From: Sneathiella chinensis
Lineage (GTDB): Bacteria > Pseudomonadota > Alphaproteobacteria > Sneathiellales > Sneathiellaceae
Reading direction: 5' to 3'
NCBI RefSeq assembly: GCF_012720115.1
Contig: NZ_VNWN01000002.1
Coordinates: 248,001-312,000, forward strand
Length of the DNA stretch: 64,000 nucleotides
Made by a program: the position numbers and the translations under genes. Positions 7,956-18,006 of this stretch are shown in pieces (within the stretch, counting starts at the first letter, position 1; each line of letters opens with the position of its first letter). Under the pieces are notes generated by a model. The model did no database searches. It was not told where the DNA came from and saw only the letters and a program-made list of their open reading frames with translations.

Positions 7956-8516
7956 ATGGGTATGAGGGGCCTTGAAAAAGGGGTTTCCCGCCGCGATCTG
8001 CTCCGCGGGCGGGGATTGCGCCAAGCACCGGAAGACGTGGGGCCGTCTGGCCCCGTCCTGCCTTGGGCTTCGTCCACATCCGTATTGAGCCACTGTACAC
8101 AATGTGGTCGCTGCGAGACAGCATGCGGCGAGACCATCATTCGAAAAGACGCTGACGGCTTTCCCACAGTGGACTTCACGATCGGCCCCTGTGTGTTTTG
8201 CGGGGCCTGCCGGGATGCCTGTCCCGAACCGGTGTTTGATACGGCTGAGAGCGAGGATCAAAGGCCTTGGGCGCTGACGGCGCAGATCGGAGAGGATTGC
8301 CTGCCTTTCAGGGGGGTGCAGTGCCAGACCTGTCAGGATCATTGCGATCCGCGGGCGATCCGGTTTCGCTATACCATCGGGTCTTTTCCCCGCCCTGAAA
8401 TCGTGACGGAGGATTGTACGGGATGCGGCGCCTGTATCGCCGTTTGTCCCGTGCGCTGCATTTCCATGACCGACGGGCGCGTTTCAGTAACGTCAGAGAG
8501 CGGAGGGCCGGGATGA
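7956..8516 (+). CDS. napF: Ferredoxin-type protein NapF
   Basis: Cytoplasmic iron-sulphur protein thought to help assemble or mature NapA before Tat export. The 186 residues contain an N-terminal SRRDLLRGR stretch and Cys clusters typical of 4Fe-4S ferredoxins: HCTQCGRCETAC (about 47-58), CVFCGACRDACPEP (about 76-89), a shorter CQTCQDHC (about 122-129) and CTGCGACIAVCPV (about 155-167). It begins 4 bp after napE and overlaps napD in an ATGA motif, so the genes are translationally coupled. Confidence 0.93.
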   Translation: MGMRGLEKGVSRRDLLRGRGLRQAPEDVGPSGPVLPWASSTSVLSHCTQCGRCETACGETIIRKDADGFPTVDFTIGPCVFCGACRDACPEPVFDTAESEDQRPWALTAQIGEDCLPFRGVQCQTCQDHCDPRAIRFRYTIGSFPRPEIVTEDCTGCGACIAVCPVRCISMTDGRVSVTSESGGPG

Positions 8517-8788
8517 GCAAGTATCTGTCCATTTCCAGTTTGGTGGCGCAGGTCGCACCGGAGAAGCGGGAGCAGGTCCGGGCCGCGATGGAGGCTGTTC
8601 CGTATGTGGAGGTTCCCATTGTGGGCGAGAACGGGAAGCTGGTTGTTCTGATCGATGCGCCCCATACCCGGATAATTGTTGAGACATTGGACATTCTGAA
8701 AAACCTACCGGGGGTGATTTCCCTGCTGCCTGTGTACCAGCACGAGGAGCAGGAAACCGCGTCCCTTTTGGCGGAGGAGAGGCAATGA
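8513..8788 (+). CDS. napD: NapD chaperone for NapA
   Basis: Binds the Tat signal peptide of NapA and delays export until cofactor loading. The start is the ATG at 8513 ([18 protein letters not shown]), which overlaps the napF stop by 4 bp; 91 residues is the family size. The ferredoxin-like fold is indicated by [37 protein letters not shown] and [20 protein letters not shown]. Its stop overlaps the napA start in the same ATGA fashion. Confidence 0.93.
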   Translation: MSKYLSISSLVAQVAPEKREQVRAAMEAVPYVEVPIVGENGKLVVLIDAPHTRIIVETLDILKNLPGVISLLPVYQHEEQETASLLAEERQ

Positions 8789-11289
8789 AACTGACCAGAC
8801 GTGATTATATCAAGGCCAATGCGGTCGCAGTTGCGGCAGGAGCGGCGGGTCTTGGCAAGGAGGCCGAAGCCGCCAATCTTGTAACGGACCGATCCCGGAC
8901 CAACCTGACCTGGTCCAAGGCGGCCTGCCGGTTTTGCGGGACCGGGTGCAGTGTCATGGTCGGTACCAAGGACGGCAAGGTGGTTGCCTCCCACGGGGAT
9001 GTGAAGGCAGAGGTCAACCGGGGCCTGAACTGTGTCAAAGGCTACTTTTTGTCAAAAATCCTGTATGGCGAGGACCGTCTGAAAACGCCGTTGCTACGGA
9101 TGAAGGACGGCCAGTATGACAAGAACGGGGACTTCGCGCCGGTGTCGTGGGAGACGGCCTTTGACGTCATGGCGGAAAAATTCAAGGAAGCGATCCGCAA
9201 GAACGGCCCCACCGCCATTGGCATGTTCGGATCGGGGCAATGGACCGTATGGGAGGGATATGCCGCTTCCAAGCTGATGAAAGCCGGGTTCGGGTCCAAC
9301 AATATCGAACCCAATGCCCGCCACTGCATGGCCTCGGCGGTGGCCGGTTTCATGCGGACCTTTGGCATTGATGAGCCCATGGGCTGTTATGATGATATCG
9401 AGGCCACCGATGCGTTTGTCCTGTGGGGCTCCAACATGGCGGAAATGCATCCGATCCTGTGGACGCGGCTGACGGACCGGCGCCTCAGTGCCCCGGATAC
9501 CCGCGTGGCGGTGCTGTCCACCTATGAGCATCGCTGTTTCGATCTGGCGGACATTCCCATGGTGTTCACCCCGCAGACCGATCTGGCCATTCTCAATTTT
9601 ATTGCCAATTATATTATCCAGAATGACAGGGTGAATTGGGATTTTGTTGACCAGCATGTGAATTTCCGGCGCGGCAATACGGATATCGGCTATGGCCTGC
9701 GCCCGGAACACCCGCTGGAACAGAAGGCCGCCAATGCGGACAAGGCCGGCGGGTCCCAGGAAATGACCTTTGAGGAATTCCGGGAGTTCGTCGCGGAGTA
9801 CAGCCTTGAAAAAGTGTCCGAATTGTCCGGCGTCCCTGAACAGCAGCTTGTGGAACTGGCCGAGCTTTATGCGGACCCGGATCGCAAGGTCGTGTCTTTC
9901 TGGACCATGGGGTTCAACCAGCATACCCGCGGTGTGTGGTGCAACAACCTGATCTATAACATTCATCTTCTGGTGGGCAAGATTGCAACCCCCGGAAATT
10001 CGCCCTTTTCGCTGACCGGGCAGCCGTCTGCCTGCGGAACCGCGCGCGAGGTCGGAACCTTTTCGCACCGGCTGCCGGCCGATATGGTGGTGACGAACCC
10101 CAAACACCGGGCCTTTGCCGAGAAGGTCTGGAACATTCCGGCGGGGGTCATTCCGCCCAAGCCCGGCTTTCATGCGGCCCAGCATAACCGCATGCTGAAG
10201 GACGGCAAGATCAACGCCTATTGGGTCCAGTGCAATAACAACATGCAGGCCGCCGCCAACCTGAATGAGGAAACATGGCCCGGATATCGCAACCCCGAGG
10301 CCTTCATTGTGGTGTCCGATCCGTATCCCACGGTAACCGCCGGGGCCGCAGACCTGATCCTTCCAACGGCCATGTGGGTCGAGAAGGAAGGGGCGTATGG
10401 GAATGCGGAACGGCGTACCCAGTTCTGGCACCAACTGGTCAAGGCACCGGGGGAAAGCCGGTCTGACCTTTGGCAATTGGTGGAATTTTCCAAGCGTTTC
10501 ACAACGGACGAGGTCTGGCCGAAAGAGGTGCTTTCCGCCAATCCAGCCTTCAAGGGCAAGACCTTGTATGAGGTCCTGTTCCGCAACGGTTCCGTGGACC
10601 GGTTTCCGCTGTCTGAAACCAGCCCGGATTATGACAATGATGAATCCGCTGACTTCGGCTTTTACCTTCAGAAGGGCCTGTTCGAGGAATATGCCATCTT
10701 TGGTCGGGATCATGGGCATGATCTGGCGCCGTTTGAACGCTACCACGAGGAACGGGGCCTGCGCTGGCCGGTTGTGGATGGAAAGGAAACCCGCTGGCGG
10801 TTCCGCGAAGGATCGGACCCGTATGTGGGGAAAGGCAAGGGGTATGAATTTTACGGCAAGCCTGACGGGCGAGCGGTGATCTTTGCCTTGCCCTATGAAC
10901 CCCCTGCGGAAAGCCCGGATGAGGAATATGATCTGTGGCTGTGTACGGGGCGGGTGCTGGAGCACTGGCATTCCGGTTCCATGACCCAGCGGGTCCCGGA
11001 ACTCTATAAATCCTTCCCGGATGCGGTTGTCTACATGCATCCCAAGGATGCGGAAAGCCGCGGATTGCGGCGGGGGCAGGAAATCCGGGTGGTGTCCCGG
11101 CGGGGCGAGATTGTCAGCCGGGTCGAGACACGGGGCCGCAACAAGCCACCGGAGGGGCTGGTCTATGTGCCGTGGTTTGACGCCAGCCAGTTGATCAACA
11201 AGGTCACGCTGGATGCCACCGACCCCATTTCCAAACAGACCGATTACAAGAAATGCGCGGTCAAGATTGTCGCAACGGGGAGGGCATGA
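8785..11289 (+). CDS. napA: Periplasmic nitrate reductase, catalytic subunit NapA
   Basis: Reduces nitrate to nitrite in the periplasm with a bis-MGD molybdenum centre and one 4Fe-4S cluster. The 834 residues match known NapA. The N-terminus is a Tat signal ([20 protein letters not shown]). The cluster ligands are CRFCGTGC plus the later Cys in [12 protein letters not shown]. The Mo-ligand Cys lies in [18 protein letters not shown] (about residue 177). A molydopterin dinucleotide-binding C-terminal domain follows ([40 protein letters not shown] region). It sits between napD and napB with 4-bp overlaps on both sides. Electrons are expected from quinol through NapC and NapB. Confidence 0.98.
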   Translation: MKLTRRDYIKANAVAVAAGAAGLGKEAEAANLVTDRSRTNLTWSKAACRFCGTGCSVMVGTKDGKVVASHGDVKAEVNRGLNCVKGYFLSKILYGEDRLKTPLLRMKDGQYDKNGDFAPVSWETAFDVMAEKFKEAIRKNGPTAIGMFGSGQWTVWEGYAASKLMKAGFGSNNIEPNARHCMASAVAGFMRTFGIDEPMGCYDDIEATDAFVLWGSNMAEMHPILWTRLTDRRLSAPDTRVAVLSTYEHRCFDLADIPMVFTPQTDLAILNFIANYIIQNDRVNWDFVDQHVNFRRGNTDIGYGLRPEHPLEQKAANADKAGGSQEMTFEEFREFVAEYSLEKVSELSGVPEQQLVELAELYADPDRKVVSFWTMGFNQHTRGVWCNNLIYNIHLLVGKIATPGNSPFSLTGQPSACGTAREVGTFSHRLPADMVVTNPKHRAFAEKVWNIPAGVIPPKPGFHAAQHNRMLKDGKINAYWVQCNNNMQAAANLNEETWPGYRNPEAFIVVSDPYPTVTAGAADLILPTAMWVEKEGAYGNAERRTQFWHQLVKAPGESRSDLWQLVEFSKRFTTDEVWPKEVLSANPAFKGKTLYEVLFRNGSVDRFPLSETSPDYDNDESADFGFYLQKGLFEEYAIFGRDHGHDLAPFERYHEERGLRWPVVDGKETRWRFREGSDPYVGKGKGYEFYGKPDGRAVIFALPYEPPAESPDEEYDLWLCTGRVLEHWHSGSMTQRVPELYKSFPDAVVYMHPKDAESRGLRRGQEIRVVSRRGEIVSRVETRGRNKPPEGLVYVPWFDASQLINKVTLDATDPISKQTDYKKCAVKIVATGRA

Positions 11290-11756
11290 TCATGAGAATC
11301 TCCAGCTTTTGTGCCGTGATTGCCGCCGTGGGGGTGTTGCTGGCAGGCGGGGCCAGCCTGTCCGAGGAACTGATCACCCTCAGGAACGGGCTTTCGATTG
11401 ATCAGGAGGCCGCGGCGCCCCCTTTGCCGAAGGTGGAAAATCACGACAAGAGGCGGGTTCGGAATTTTGCCGAACAGCCCCCGACCATCCCTCATACCAT
11501 CCGGGGATACGAAGTGACCCGCAATGCCAACAAGTGTCTGTCCTGTCATTCCCGTATCCAGACCGGGGAATCCCAGGCCCCCATGGTCAGCGTGACCCAT
11601 TTCATGGACCGGGATAATCAGGTTCTGGCAACGGTCTCGCCGCGGCGGTATTTCTGTAACCAGTGCCATGTGGTGCAGGAAGATGTGAAGCCACTGGTCA
11701 ACAATGACTTTGTCGATGTGGAATTGATGTTGCGCAATAGTGAGGCGCCGCAATGA
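11286..11756 (+). CDS. napB: Periplasmic nitrate reductase, diheme cytochrome c subunit NapB
   Basis: Small periplasmic electron donor to NapA. The ATG at 11286 overlaps the napA stop (ATGA); another ATG at 11292 is equally usable. From 11286 the protein has 156 residues: a Sec signal peptide ([20 protein letters not shown]), then two heme motifs, CLSCHSR (about residue 84) and CNQCHVV (about residue 127). NapB-typical stretches include [20 protein letters not shown] and [13 protein letters not shown]. The stop overlaps napC. Confidence 0.95.
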   Translation: MIMRISSFCAVIAAVGVLLAGGASLSEELITLRNGLSIDQEAAAPPLPKVENHDKRRVRNFAEQPPTIPHTIRGYEVTRNANKCLSCHSRIQTGESQAPMVSVTHFMDRDNQVLATVSPRRYFCNQCHVVQEDVKPLVNNDFVDVELMLRNSEAPQ

Positions 11757-12364
11757 TGGGCCTGATCAGGAAAGCGTGGGGGCTGGTGGTCTGGATCTGG
11801 TCCACCGCCAGTCGCCCGGCCCGGCATCTGTCTATCGGGTTTCTTGCATTGGGCGGGTTTTTTGCGGGGGTGATGTTCTGGGGGGGCTTCAATACGGCGC
11901 TGGAAGCCACCAACACGGAGGCGTTCTGCATCAGTTGTCACGAGATGGAGAACAACGTTTTTCAGGAGTTGAAGACCACGGTTCATTACAGCAACCGGTC
12001 CGGGGTGCGGGCAAGCTGTCCGGATTGCCATGTTCCCCATGACTGGACCGACAAGATCGCCCGCAAGATGCAGGCCTCGAAAGAGGTCTGGGGGACCCTG
12101 TTCGGGACCATTGATACCCGGGAAAAGTTTCTGGCCAACCGGCGCAAGCTGGCGGGGCATGAATGGGAACGCCTGAAAGCCAATAATTCACTGGAATGCC
12201 GCAATTGCCACAGCCCGGAGGGGATGGATATTACGGTGCAGAGCGTTCGGGCCTCCACGGCCCACCAGACCTATCTGTTTACCGGCGAGAAAACCTGTAT
12301 CGATTGTCACAAGGGTATTGCCCATGAACTGCCGGACATGACCGGGGTTCCCGGTTGGCAATAG
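11753..12364 (+). CDS. napC: Tetraheme cytochrome c NapC (quinol dehydrogenase)
   Basis: Membrane-anchored cytochrome of the NapC/NirT family that oxidises quinol and passes electrons to NapB. The 203 residues comprise an N-terminal anchor ([20 protein letters not shown], about 24-43) and four heme motifs: CISCHEM, CPDCHVP, CRNCHSP and CIDCHKG. The final [11 protein letters not shown] is family-typical. No napG/napH quinol-oxidising module is present, so NapC should be the sole electron entry. The gene ends the operon and is convergent with a small hypothetical gene one base away. Confidence 0.96.
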   Translation: MMGLIRKAWGLVVWIWSTASRPARHLSIGFLALGGFFAGVMFWGGFNTALEATNTEAFCISCHEMENNVFQELKTTVHYSNRSGVRASCPDCHVPHDWTDKIARKMQASKEVWGTLFGTIDTREKFLANRRKLAGHEWERLKANNSLECRNCHSPEGMDITVQSVRASTAHQTYLFTGEKTCIDCHKGIAHELPDMTGVPGWQ

Positions 12365-12365
12365 G

Positions 12366-12671
12366 TCAGGGTTGAAGGGGCGGCGGCACCTGTCCCGGGT
12401 CGTCGGCGGGGAATGGGTCGATCCCGTCTCCGATCCGGTTCCGCTTGTCCATGGCGGCGACAAGTTTGAGAAGAAAAGCCTTCACCGATGCGTCGTCGGG
12501 GCCAAGCTCAAGGTTTTCCATGGCGTTCAGCAGGGTGCCCATCAGCCGCAGGGTCTCCTCCGGGGGCAGCAGGATCGACAGCATCCTGTTGGGGTCGGCC
12601 GTGTCCTGAAGGGCCAGACCGACTTTCTGAAGGACGTGGTCGGTGGCGACGATAACTCGGGTTTCAGGCAT
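12366..12671 (-). CDS. Hypothetical protein, 101 residues
   Basis: I start it at the ATG at 12669-12671 (MPETRVIVATDHVLQKVGLAL), which has GGAAA just upstream; the frame upstream of that is low-complexity and improbable. The protein is soluble and mostly helical, with a pattern of Leu/Ile heptads (RMLSILLPPEETLRLMGTLL, LKLVAAMDKRNRIG) and a Pro-rich tail. I do not recognise a family. It is convergent with napC (stops 1 bp apart) and is divergent from the gdhB leader. It may be an alphaproteobacterial accessory protein; no function can be given. Confidence 0.6.
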   Translation of the reverse strand: MPETRVIVATDHVLQKVGLALQDTADPNRMLSILLPPEETLRLMGTLLNAMENLELGPDDASVKAFLLKLVAAMDKRNRIGDGIDPFPADDPGQVPPPLQP

Positions 12672-13098
12672 GAAGGTTTCCTTTGATCGCGTCGAGAGAG
12701 TACCCCAGTTTGCGGGAATGTTGGCATATTTCAATAACCTTTTTAACGGGGGTCGTGACGACCAATACATAACCTAACGTTTGTTCGGTAACTTCATGGT
12801 TTTATTTTGGAATTTGCCGTTTTTTGGGGTTGCGGGCGGTGCGTACAGGGAATAAGAATGAAAGACACAATGCGTTGTCTCCGTGAAAGTTGAAAGAAAT
12901 GGAGCGCTGATTACTGATACATTGTGGGACACTGGTTCCGGTTTATTTCTTCCATCAGAATAGTTTGAAAATTTGGTCAGTAATACTGACTGAAAATATC
13001 TGATTTTATTTGGCTTTGAGAAATATTCAGGTTTCCGGTTCTTTTTTAATTTACCAATTGTTTAAATACGTTGCTTTAAAGGAAATGGGGATCCGATC
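12672..13098. other. 427-bp AT-rich intergenic region upstream of the NAD-glutamate dehydrogenase gene
   Basis: No plausible ORF is present. The stretch is much richer in A/T than its flanks, especially 12930-13080, and probably contains the gdhB promoter(s) and a long 5' untranslated region. The only ordered element I see is the 15-bp palindrome at 12976-12990. A ribosome-binding AAAGGAAA lies at 13077-13084 before ATG 13099. Confidence 0.5.
12976..12990. promoter_or_regulatory. 15-bp perfect palindrome upstream of gdhB
   Basis: GTCAGTA (12976-12982) and TACTGAC (12984-12990) form a perfect inverted repeat around a single A, 108 bp before the gdhB start codon. It is a candidate operator for a dimeric regulator of glutamate catabolism. 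No matching regulator is identifiable in the window. Confidence 0.4.
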
Positions 13099-16000
13099 AT
13101 GGCGAACAAGCAACAGGAACTGAAGGCGGAGAAGATCTCCGAGATCCTGGCTATGGTCGACAGTCGTCTTGAAAAAGAGGCGGCCGCCGATATCAAAATT
13201 CTTGTTGAAAAATTCTATGAACGACTGGCGCCGGAAGATGTTCTGAACATCCAGTCTGAAAATCTGTATGGGGCGGTGCTGTCGCACTACAAGTTCGCCA
13301 GGAACCGGCCCCCGCAAACCGCCAAGGTTCGGGTTTTCAGTCCGACTCTGGACGAACATGGCTGGAAAACTCCCCATACGGTCATCGAGGTTGTCAATGA
13401 TGACATGCCGTTCCTTGTGGACAGTGTTACGGCGGCCCTCAACCAGCGGAACCTGAACGTTCATCTGGTCATTCACCCGATCCTGCGGGTGGAGCGCGAC
13501 GACAAGGGCGCCCACAAGGCGTTCCATGCCGGCGGCAAGAAGGGCTTGGAAGAATCCTTCATGCATCTTGAAGTGGACGAGGTGAGCGACCCGGAAATTC
13601 TGGCCGAGATTGAGCGGGAACTGGAATTTGTCCTGAAGGATGTGCGGGCCGCGGTGTCCGACTGGAAGCCGATCCTGAAACAGGTGACTGACCTTGTGGC
13701 GTCCCTGAAGAAAAACCCGCCCCCCCTTGAGGCCGGAGAAATCGACGAAGCCCGGGCCCTGCTGGAATGGATGGCGGACAACCATTTCACCTTCCTTGGA
13801 TATCGGGAATATAATTTCACGGTTTCCGACCAGAAAAGTTCTGAAAACTGGGAACAGGTGGCAGAATCCGGTCTTGGCATTCTGCGGGACCCCATGCGCC
13901 GGATCATGACCGGCAAGGCAGAGGTCTCACCGGAGGTTCGGGACTTCCTGCATCGTCCGGAACTGGTGATTATCACCAAGGCCAACGCCAAGTCCACGGT
14001 GCATCGGGCGGTCTATCTGGATTATGTGGGGGTCAAGAAATTCAACGATAAGGGCGAGGTTGTCGGTGAATGCCGCTTTACCGGCCTGTTCACCTCGGCG
14101 GCCTATAACCGCATTCCGCGGGATATCCCCTACCTGCGGCGGAAAGTTGAAAACACGCTGAAAATGTCCGGTCTGGCAAAAAGCAGCCATGACCAGAAAG
14201 CCCTCGCCCATATCCTTGAAACCTATCCCCGTGATGAGCTGTTTCAGATTTCGGTCGAGGAACTGTTTGAAATCTCCTCCAAGATCCTGACCCTGCAGGA
14301 ACGCCCGAAAATCAGTGCCTTCCTGCGGCGCGACCGGTTTGAACGTTTTGTCTCGGCGCTGGTTTATGTCCCGCGTGAGAAATTCAATACCGACCTTCGG
14401 CGGCGGTTCGGCGAGATTCTGGCCGAAATGCATCATGGTGAAATCTCTGCCCACTATTCACAGGTGGGCGACGACGCCATGGCCCGGATTCACTTCATCG
14501 TGACCCTGAGCAGCAAGGACAAGCCGGTTGTTGATGAGCGCGAACTGGACAGCCGTCTGGTCAATGCGGCCCGGGAATGGGGCGATGATCTCAGCGATGC
14601 GTTGCTGGAACGCTGGGGCGAGGAAAAGGCCCTGCGTCTCAAGGCGCGCTATGGGGAGGCCTTCCCGGTGGGCTACAAGGACCGCTTCAATGCGGAACTG
14701 GCCCTGCATGATATCGAGAAACTGGAAGAAGTCTGTGCCGCCGGTGAAATGGGCCTGAACCTGTACCGGTGGGTGGAAGACCCGGATCACAAGGTCCGCT
14801 TCAAGGTTTACAGCCCGTCCACACCGCTGACCCTGTCCGATTGTCTGCCCATGATCGAGAATATGGGCCTGAAGGTGCTGGCAGAAAATCCCTACCTGAT
14901 CGGCCATGGCAACATGGACCAGCCGGTCTGGATTCATGATTTTGAACTGATCGAACCGACCGAGATGGAACTGGACCTGAAAGCCTTGAAGGTCAAGTTC
15001 GAGGATACCTTCCGGCGGGTCTGGCAGGGCACCAGTGAAAGCGACGGGTTCAACCGTCTGGTCATGCGGGCCGGCCTTAGCTGGTTTGATGTGGCGATCC
15101 TGCGGGCCTATGCCAAATATCTGCGCCAGACGGGCATTGCCTTCTCGCAAAGCTATATGGCCAACACCCTGTCCGAAAACCCGGCAATCTCCGTGATGCT
15201 GGTGGCCCTGTTCAAGACCCGGTTCGACCCGGACCTGACCGAAGACCGGGACGCGGCTTTCCGGGGCTGGCTGGATGAAATCCATACGGCGCTGGACGGT
15301 GTGGACAGTCTGGACGATGACCGTATCCTGCGCCGTTTCATGAACCTGATCGAGAATACCCTTCGGACCAACGTCTATCAGGAAGGGGCCGGTGATGCGG
15401 CCAAGCCGTACTTCTCGTTCAAGCTGGACAGCCAGAATATTGATGATCTGCCGCTGCCCCGTCCCCATGTGGAGATTTTCGTCTACAGCCCGCGGGTTGA
15501 AGGGGTTCACCTGCGGGGCGGCAAGGTGGCCCGTGGCGGTCTGCGCTGGTCCGACCGCCGGGAAGACTTCCGAACCGAGGTTCTGGGCCTTCTGAAAGCG
15601 CAGATCGTCAAGAATACGGTCATTGTGCCCGTCGGCTCCAAGGGCGGGTTTGTTCCGAAGCGTATTCCGCTTGGTGCCAGCCGCGAGGATATCCAGAAGG
15701 AAGGCATTGCCTGTTACAAGCTGTTTATCTCAGGCCTGCTGGACCTGACCGACAACATGGTCGGGACGGACGTGGTGCCGCCGGCGCGGGTGGTCCGTCA
15801 CGATGATGATGACCCGTATCTGGTGGTGGCCGCCGACAAGGGGACGGCAACCTTCTCGGATATCGCCAACGAGGTGGCCATTTCCTACGGTTTCTGGCTG
15901 GGGGATGCGTTTGCCTCTGGCGGGGCGGCCGGGTATGACCACAAGAAAATGGGGATTACCGCCCGCGGTGCCTGGGAATCCGTCAAGCGTCACTTCCGCG

Positions 16001-17922
16001 AAACGGGCAAGGATATCCAGTCCGAGGACTTCACGGTGGCCGGGATCGGCGACATGTCCGGGGACGTGTTCGGGAACGGCATGTTGCTGTCCCGTCATAT
16101 CCGTCTGGTAGCGGCGTTTGATCACCGCAATATCTTTATCGACCCCGACCCGGATGCCGCGGCCAGTTTTGCAGAACGGGAACGCCTGTTCAAACTGCCT
16201 CGCTCATCATGGGAGGATTATGATCCCAAACTGATTTCCGACGGCGGCGGCGTTTTCGACCGCAAGGCGAAATCGGTCAAGCTGACGCCACAAATCCAGA
16301 AACTTCTGGGCTTGAAAGTGCCCAGCCTGACCCCGAACGAGCTGATCTCGGCGGTTCTGAAATCCGAGGTTGACCTTCTGTGGTTCGGCGGGATCGGAAC
16401 CTATATCAAGGGATCGCAGGAAGGCCACGGGGACGTGGGCGACCGCGCCAATGATGCCATTCGTGTCAACGGGGCGGATGTCCGGGCCAAGGTCATTGGT
16501 GAGGGCGGCAACCTTGGCGTGACACAGCGCGGCCGGATTGAATATTCCCTGAAGGGCGGTCGCCTGAACACGGACGCCATCGACAACTCTGCCGGTGTGG
16601 ACTGTTCCGACCATGAGGTGAATATCAAGATCTTGCTGCGGGCAATCCTCGATGACGGGGAAATGACCGGCAAGCAGCGGGACCGCCTGCTGGAGGAAAT
16701 GACCGACGAAGTGGCGCGCCTTGTGCTGCGGGACAACTACCTTCAGACACAGGCCCTGACCACGGCGGAACGCCAGCGCATCGCCAATTTCGAGGAGCAA
16801 ACCCGCTTCATCCATGAACTGGAACGTCAGGGGCGTCTCAACCGCGCCGTTGAATTCCTGCCGGATGAAGAGGAACTGGTCCGCCGTCAGACCTCAGGAC
16901 AGGGTCTGGCCCGTCCCGAAATGTGTGTGTTGCTGGCCTATGCCAAGATGACGCTTTATACGGATATTCTGGAAACATCGTTGCCGGATGATCCGTTCTT
17001 CGAAGCATGGCTGATGAACTACTTCCCGCAGCAGATCAAGGATCAGTATCCGGATTATGTGCGGACCCATCGCCTGCGCCGGGAAATCATCACCACCATC
17101 ATTGTGAACAGTCTGGTCAACCGGGTTGGCACGACCTTTGTCATGCAGATGGTCGAGGAACTGGGTGTGGGCGTGGATGATGTGGCACGAGCCTATGCGG
17201 TGGCGCTGGAAGTGTTCGACCTGCGCGCCCTGTGGGGCCAGATCGAGGCGCTGGACAACAAGGTGAAAACCGATGTTCAGGGTCGCATGATCGATATCAC
17301 GCAGAAACTGGTTCGCCGGGCCACATTGTGGTGTCTGCGTCACTTGCGCTCGCCGCTGGATATTGCGGGCGAGGTGGCAGCACTGGCACCGGATATGCGG
17401 CTTCTGGAAACCAACCTTGAGGACCTGCTGAGTGAGGCCGGTCGTCAGTCCTTCCAGGATCGGGTGGCCTATTTCAAGGATCGGCATGTGCCGGAAACCC
17501 TGGCCCGCCGTATTTCCGCGCTGGCGCCGTTGCGCTCCTCGCTGGATGTGGTTCAGGTGGGCAAGGTGTCGTCCCGGCCCATCGACGAGGTGGCCGAGGT
17601 CTATTTCGCAGTGGGGGCGGATCTCGATCTGGACTGGCTGCGTTATGCCGCCGAGGCGATCGAGCCGGAAAACCACTGGGAACGGCTTGCCGTCACGGCC
17701 ATCATTGATGACCTGTATGGTCAGCAGCGGGCGTTGACAAGTTCTGTCTTCTCCCATGCCGATGGCCATCAAGGCCGGGCAGCCCTGGAATTCTGGGGCA
17801 AGCTGAACGACAATTCGATCCAGCGGTCCCGTGACCTGATGGAGGAATTCCGGGCAACCGGCGGTGTGGATATTGCAAAGCTGGCCTTTGCCAATCGCCA
17901 CTTCCGTTCCATGATCGGTTAG
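13099..17922 (+). CDS. gdhB: NAD-specific glutamate dehydrogenase, large (180-kDa class) type
   Basis: Catabolic enzyme that oxidatively deaminates L-glutamate to 2-oxoglutarate with NAD. The 1607 residues match the large bacterial class known from Caulobacter, Pseudomonas and Streptomyces. The N-terminal half holds ACT-like regulatory segments (HTVIEVVNDDMPFLVDSVTAALN in part; IVTLSSKDKPVVDERELDSR region). The catalytic domain starts near residue 800 with GLRWSDRREDFRTEVLGL, then the substrate-binding VPVGSKGGFVPKR (about 844-856), and the NAD-domain GEGGNLGVTQRGRIEY (about 1134). The long C-terminal helical domain (LARPEMCVLLAYAKMTLY) is also typical. The gene is monocistronic, with a long leader and an intrinsic terminator. 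Confidence 0.98.
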   Translation: MANKQQELKAEKISEILAMVDSRLEKEAAADIKILVEKFYERLAPEDVLNIQSENLYGAVLSHYKFARNRPPQTAKVRVFSPTLDEHGWKTPHTVIEVVNDDMPFLVDSVTAALNQRNLNVHLVIHPILRVERDDKGAHKAFHAGGKKGLEESFMHLEVDEVSDPEILAEIERELEFVLKDVRAAVSDWKPILKQVTDLVASLKKNPPPLEAGEIDEARALLEWMADNHFTFLGYREYNFTVSDQKSSENWEQVAESGLGILRDPMRRIMTGKAEVSPEVRDFLHRPELVIITKANAKSTVHRAVYLDYVGVKKFNDKGEVVGECRFTGLFTSAAYNRIPRDIPYLRRKVENTLKMSGLAKSSHDQKALAHILETYPRDELFQISVEELFEISSKILTLQERPKISAFLRRDRFERFVSALVYVPREKFNTDLRRRFGEILAEMHHGEISAHYSQVGDDAMARIHFIVTLSSKDKPVVDERELDSRLVNAAREWGDDLSDALLERWGEEKALRLKARYGEAFPVGYKDRFNAELALHDIEKLEEVCAAGEMGLNLYRWVEDPDHKVRFKVYSPSTPLTLSDCLPMIENMGLKVLAENPYLIGHGNMDQPVWIHDFELIEPTEMELDLKALKVKFEDTFRRVWQGTSESDGFNRLVMRAGLSWFDVAILRAYAKYLRQTGIAFSQSYMANTLSENPAISVMLVALFKTRFDPDLTEDRDAAFRGWLDEIHTALDGVDSLDDDRILRRFMNLIENTLRTNVYQEGAGDAAKPYFSFKLDSQNIDDLPLPRPHVEIFVYSPRVEGVHLRGGKVARGGLRWSDRREDFRTEVLGLLKAQIVKNTVIVPVGSKGGFVPKRIPLGASREDIQKEGIACYKLFISGLLDLTDNMVGTDVVPPARVVRHDDDDPYLVVAADKGTATFSDIANEVAISYGFWLGDAFASGGAAGYDHKKMGITARGAWESVKRHFRETGKDIQSEDFTVAGIGDMSGDVFGNGMLLSRHIRLVAAFDHRNIFIDPDPDAAASFAERERLFKLPRSSWEDYDPKLISDGGGVFDRKAKSVKLTPQIQKLLGLKVPSLTPNELISAVLKSEVDLLWFGGIGTYIKGSQEGHGDVGDRANDAIRVNGADVRAKVIGEGGNLGVTQRGRIEYSLKGGRLNTDAIDNSAGVDCSDHEVNIKILLRAILDDGEMTGKQRDRLLEEMTDEVARLVLRDNYLQTQALTTAERQRIANFEEQTRFIHELERQGRLNRAVEFLPDEEELVRRQTSGQGLARPEMCVLLAYAKMTLYTDILETSLPDDPFFEAWLMNYFPQQIKDQYPDYVRTHRLRREIITTIIVNSLVNRVGTTFVMQMVEELGVGVDDVARAYAVALEVFDLRALWGQIEALDNKVKTDVQGRMIDITQKLVRRATLWCLRHLRSPLDIAGEVAALAPDMRLLETNLEDLLSEAGRQSFQDRVAYFKDRHVPETLARRISALAPLRSSLDVVQVGKVSSRPIDEVAEVYFAVGADLDLDWLRYAAEAIEPENHWERLAVTAIIDDLYGQQRALTSSVFSHADGHQGRAALEFWGKLNDNSIQRSRDLMEEFRATGGVDIAKLAFANRHFRSMIG

Positions 17923-17949
17923 GCGGCATCTGCCTTGTCATCGAAACAG

Positions 17950-17982
17950 AACCCCCGCCGGTATCGCTGGCGGGGGTTTTTT
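17950..17982 (+). terminator. Intrinsic terminator of gdhB
   Basis: AACCCCCGCC (17950-17959) pairs with GGCGGGGGTT (17969-17978) around a 9-nt loop and runs into T residues to 17982. Confidence 0.88.
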
Positions 17983-18006
17983 AGTGCAGGCGGGGCAGAG
18001 CCGTCT

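Noticed and set aside
9094-11040. A 648-residue open frame antisense to napA
   Set aside because: It is the mirror of a high-GC coding frame; the amino-acid composition (many His, Gly, Pro, Arg) and lack of any domain, start signal or conserved motif indicate a shadow.
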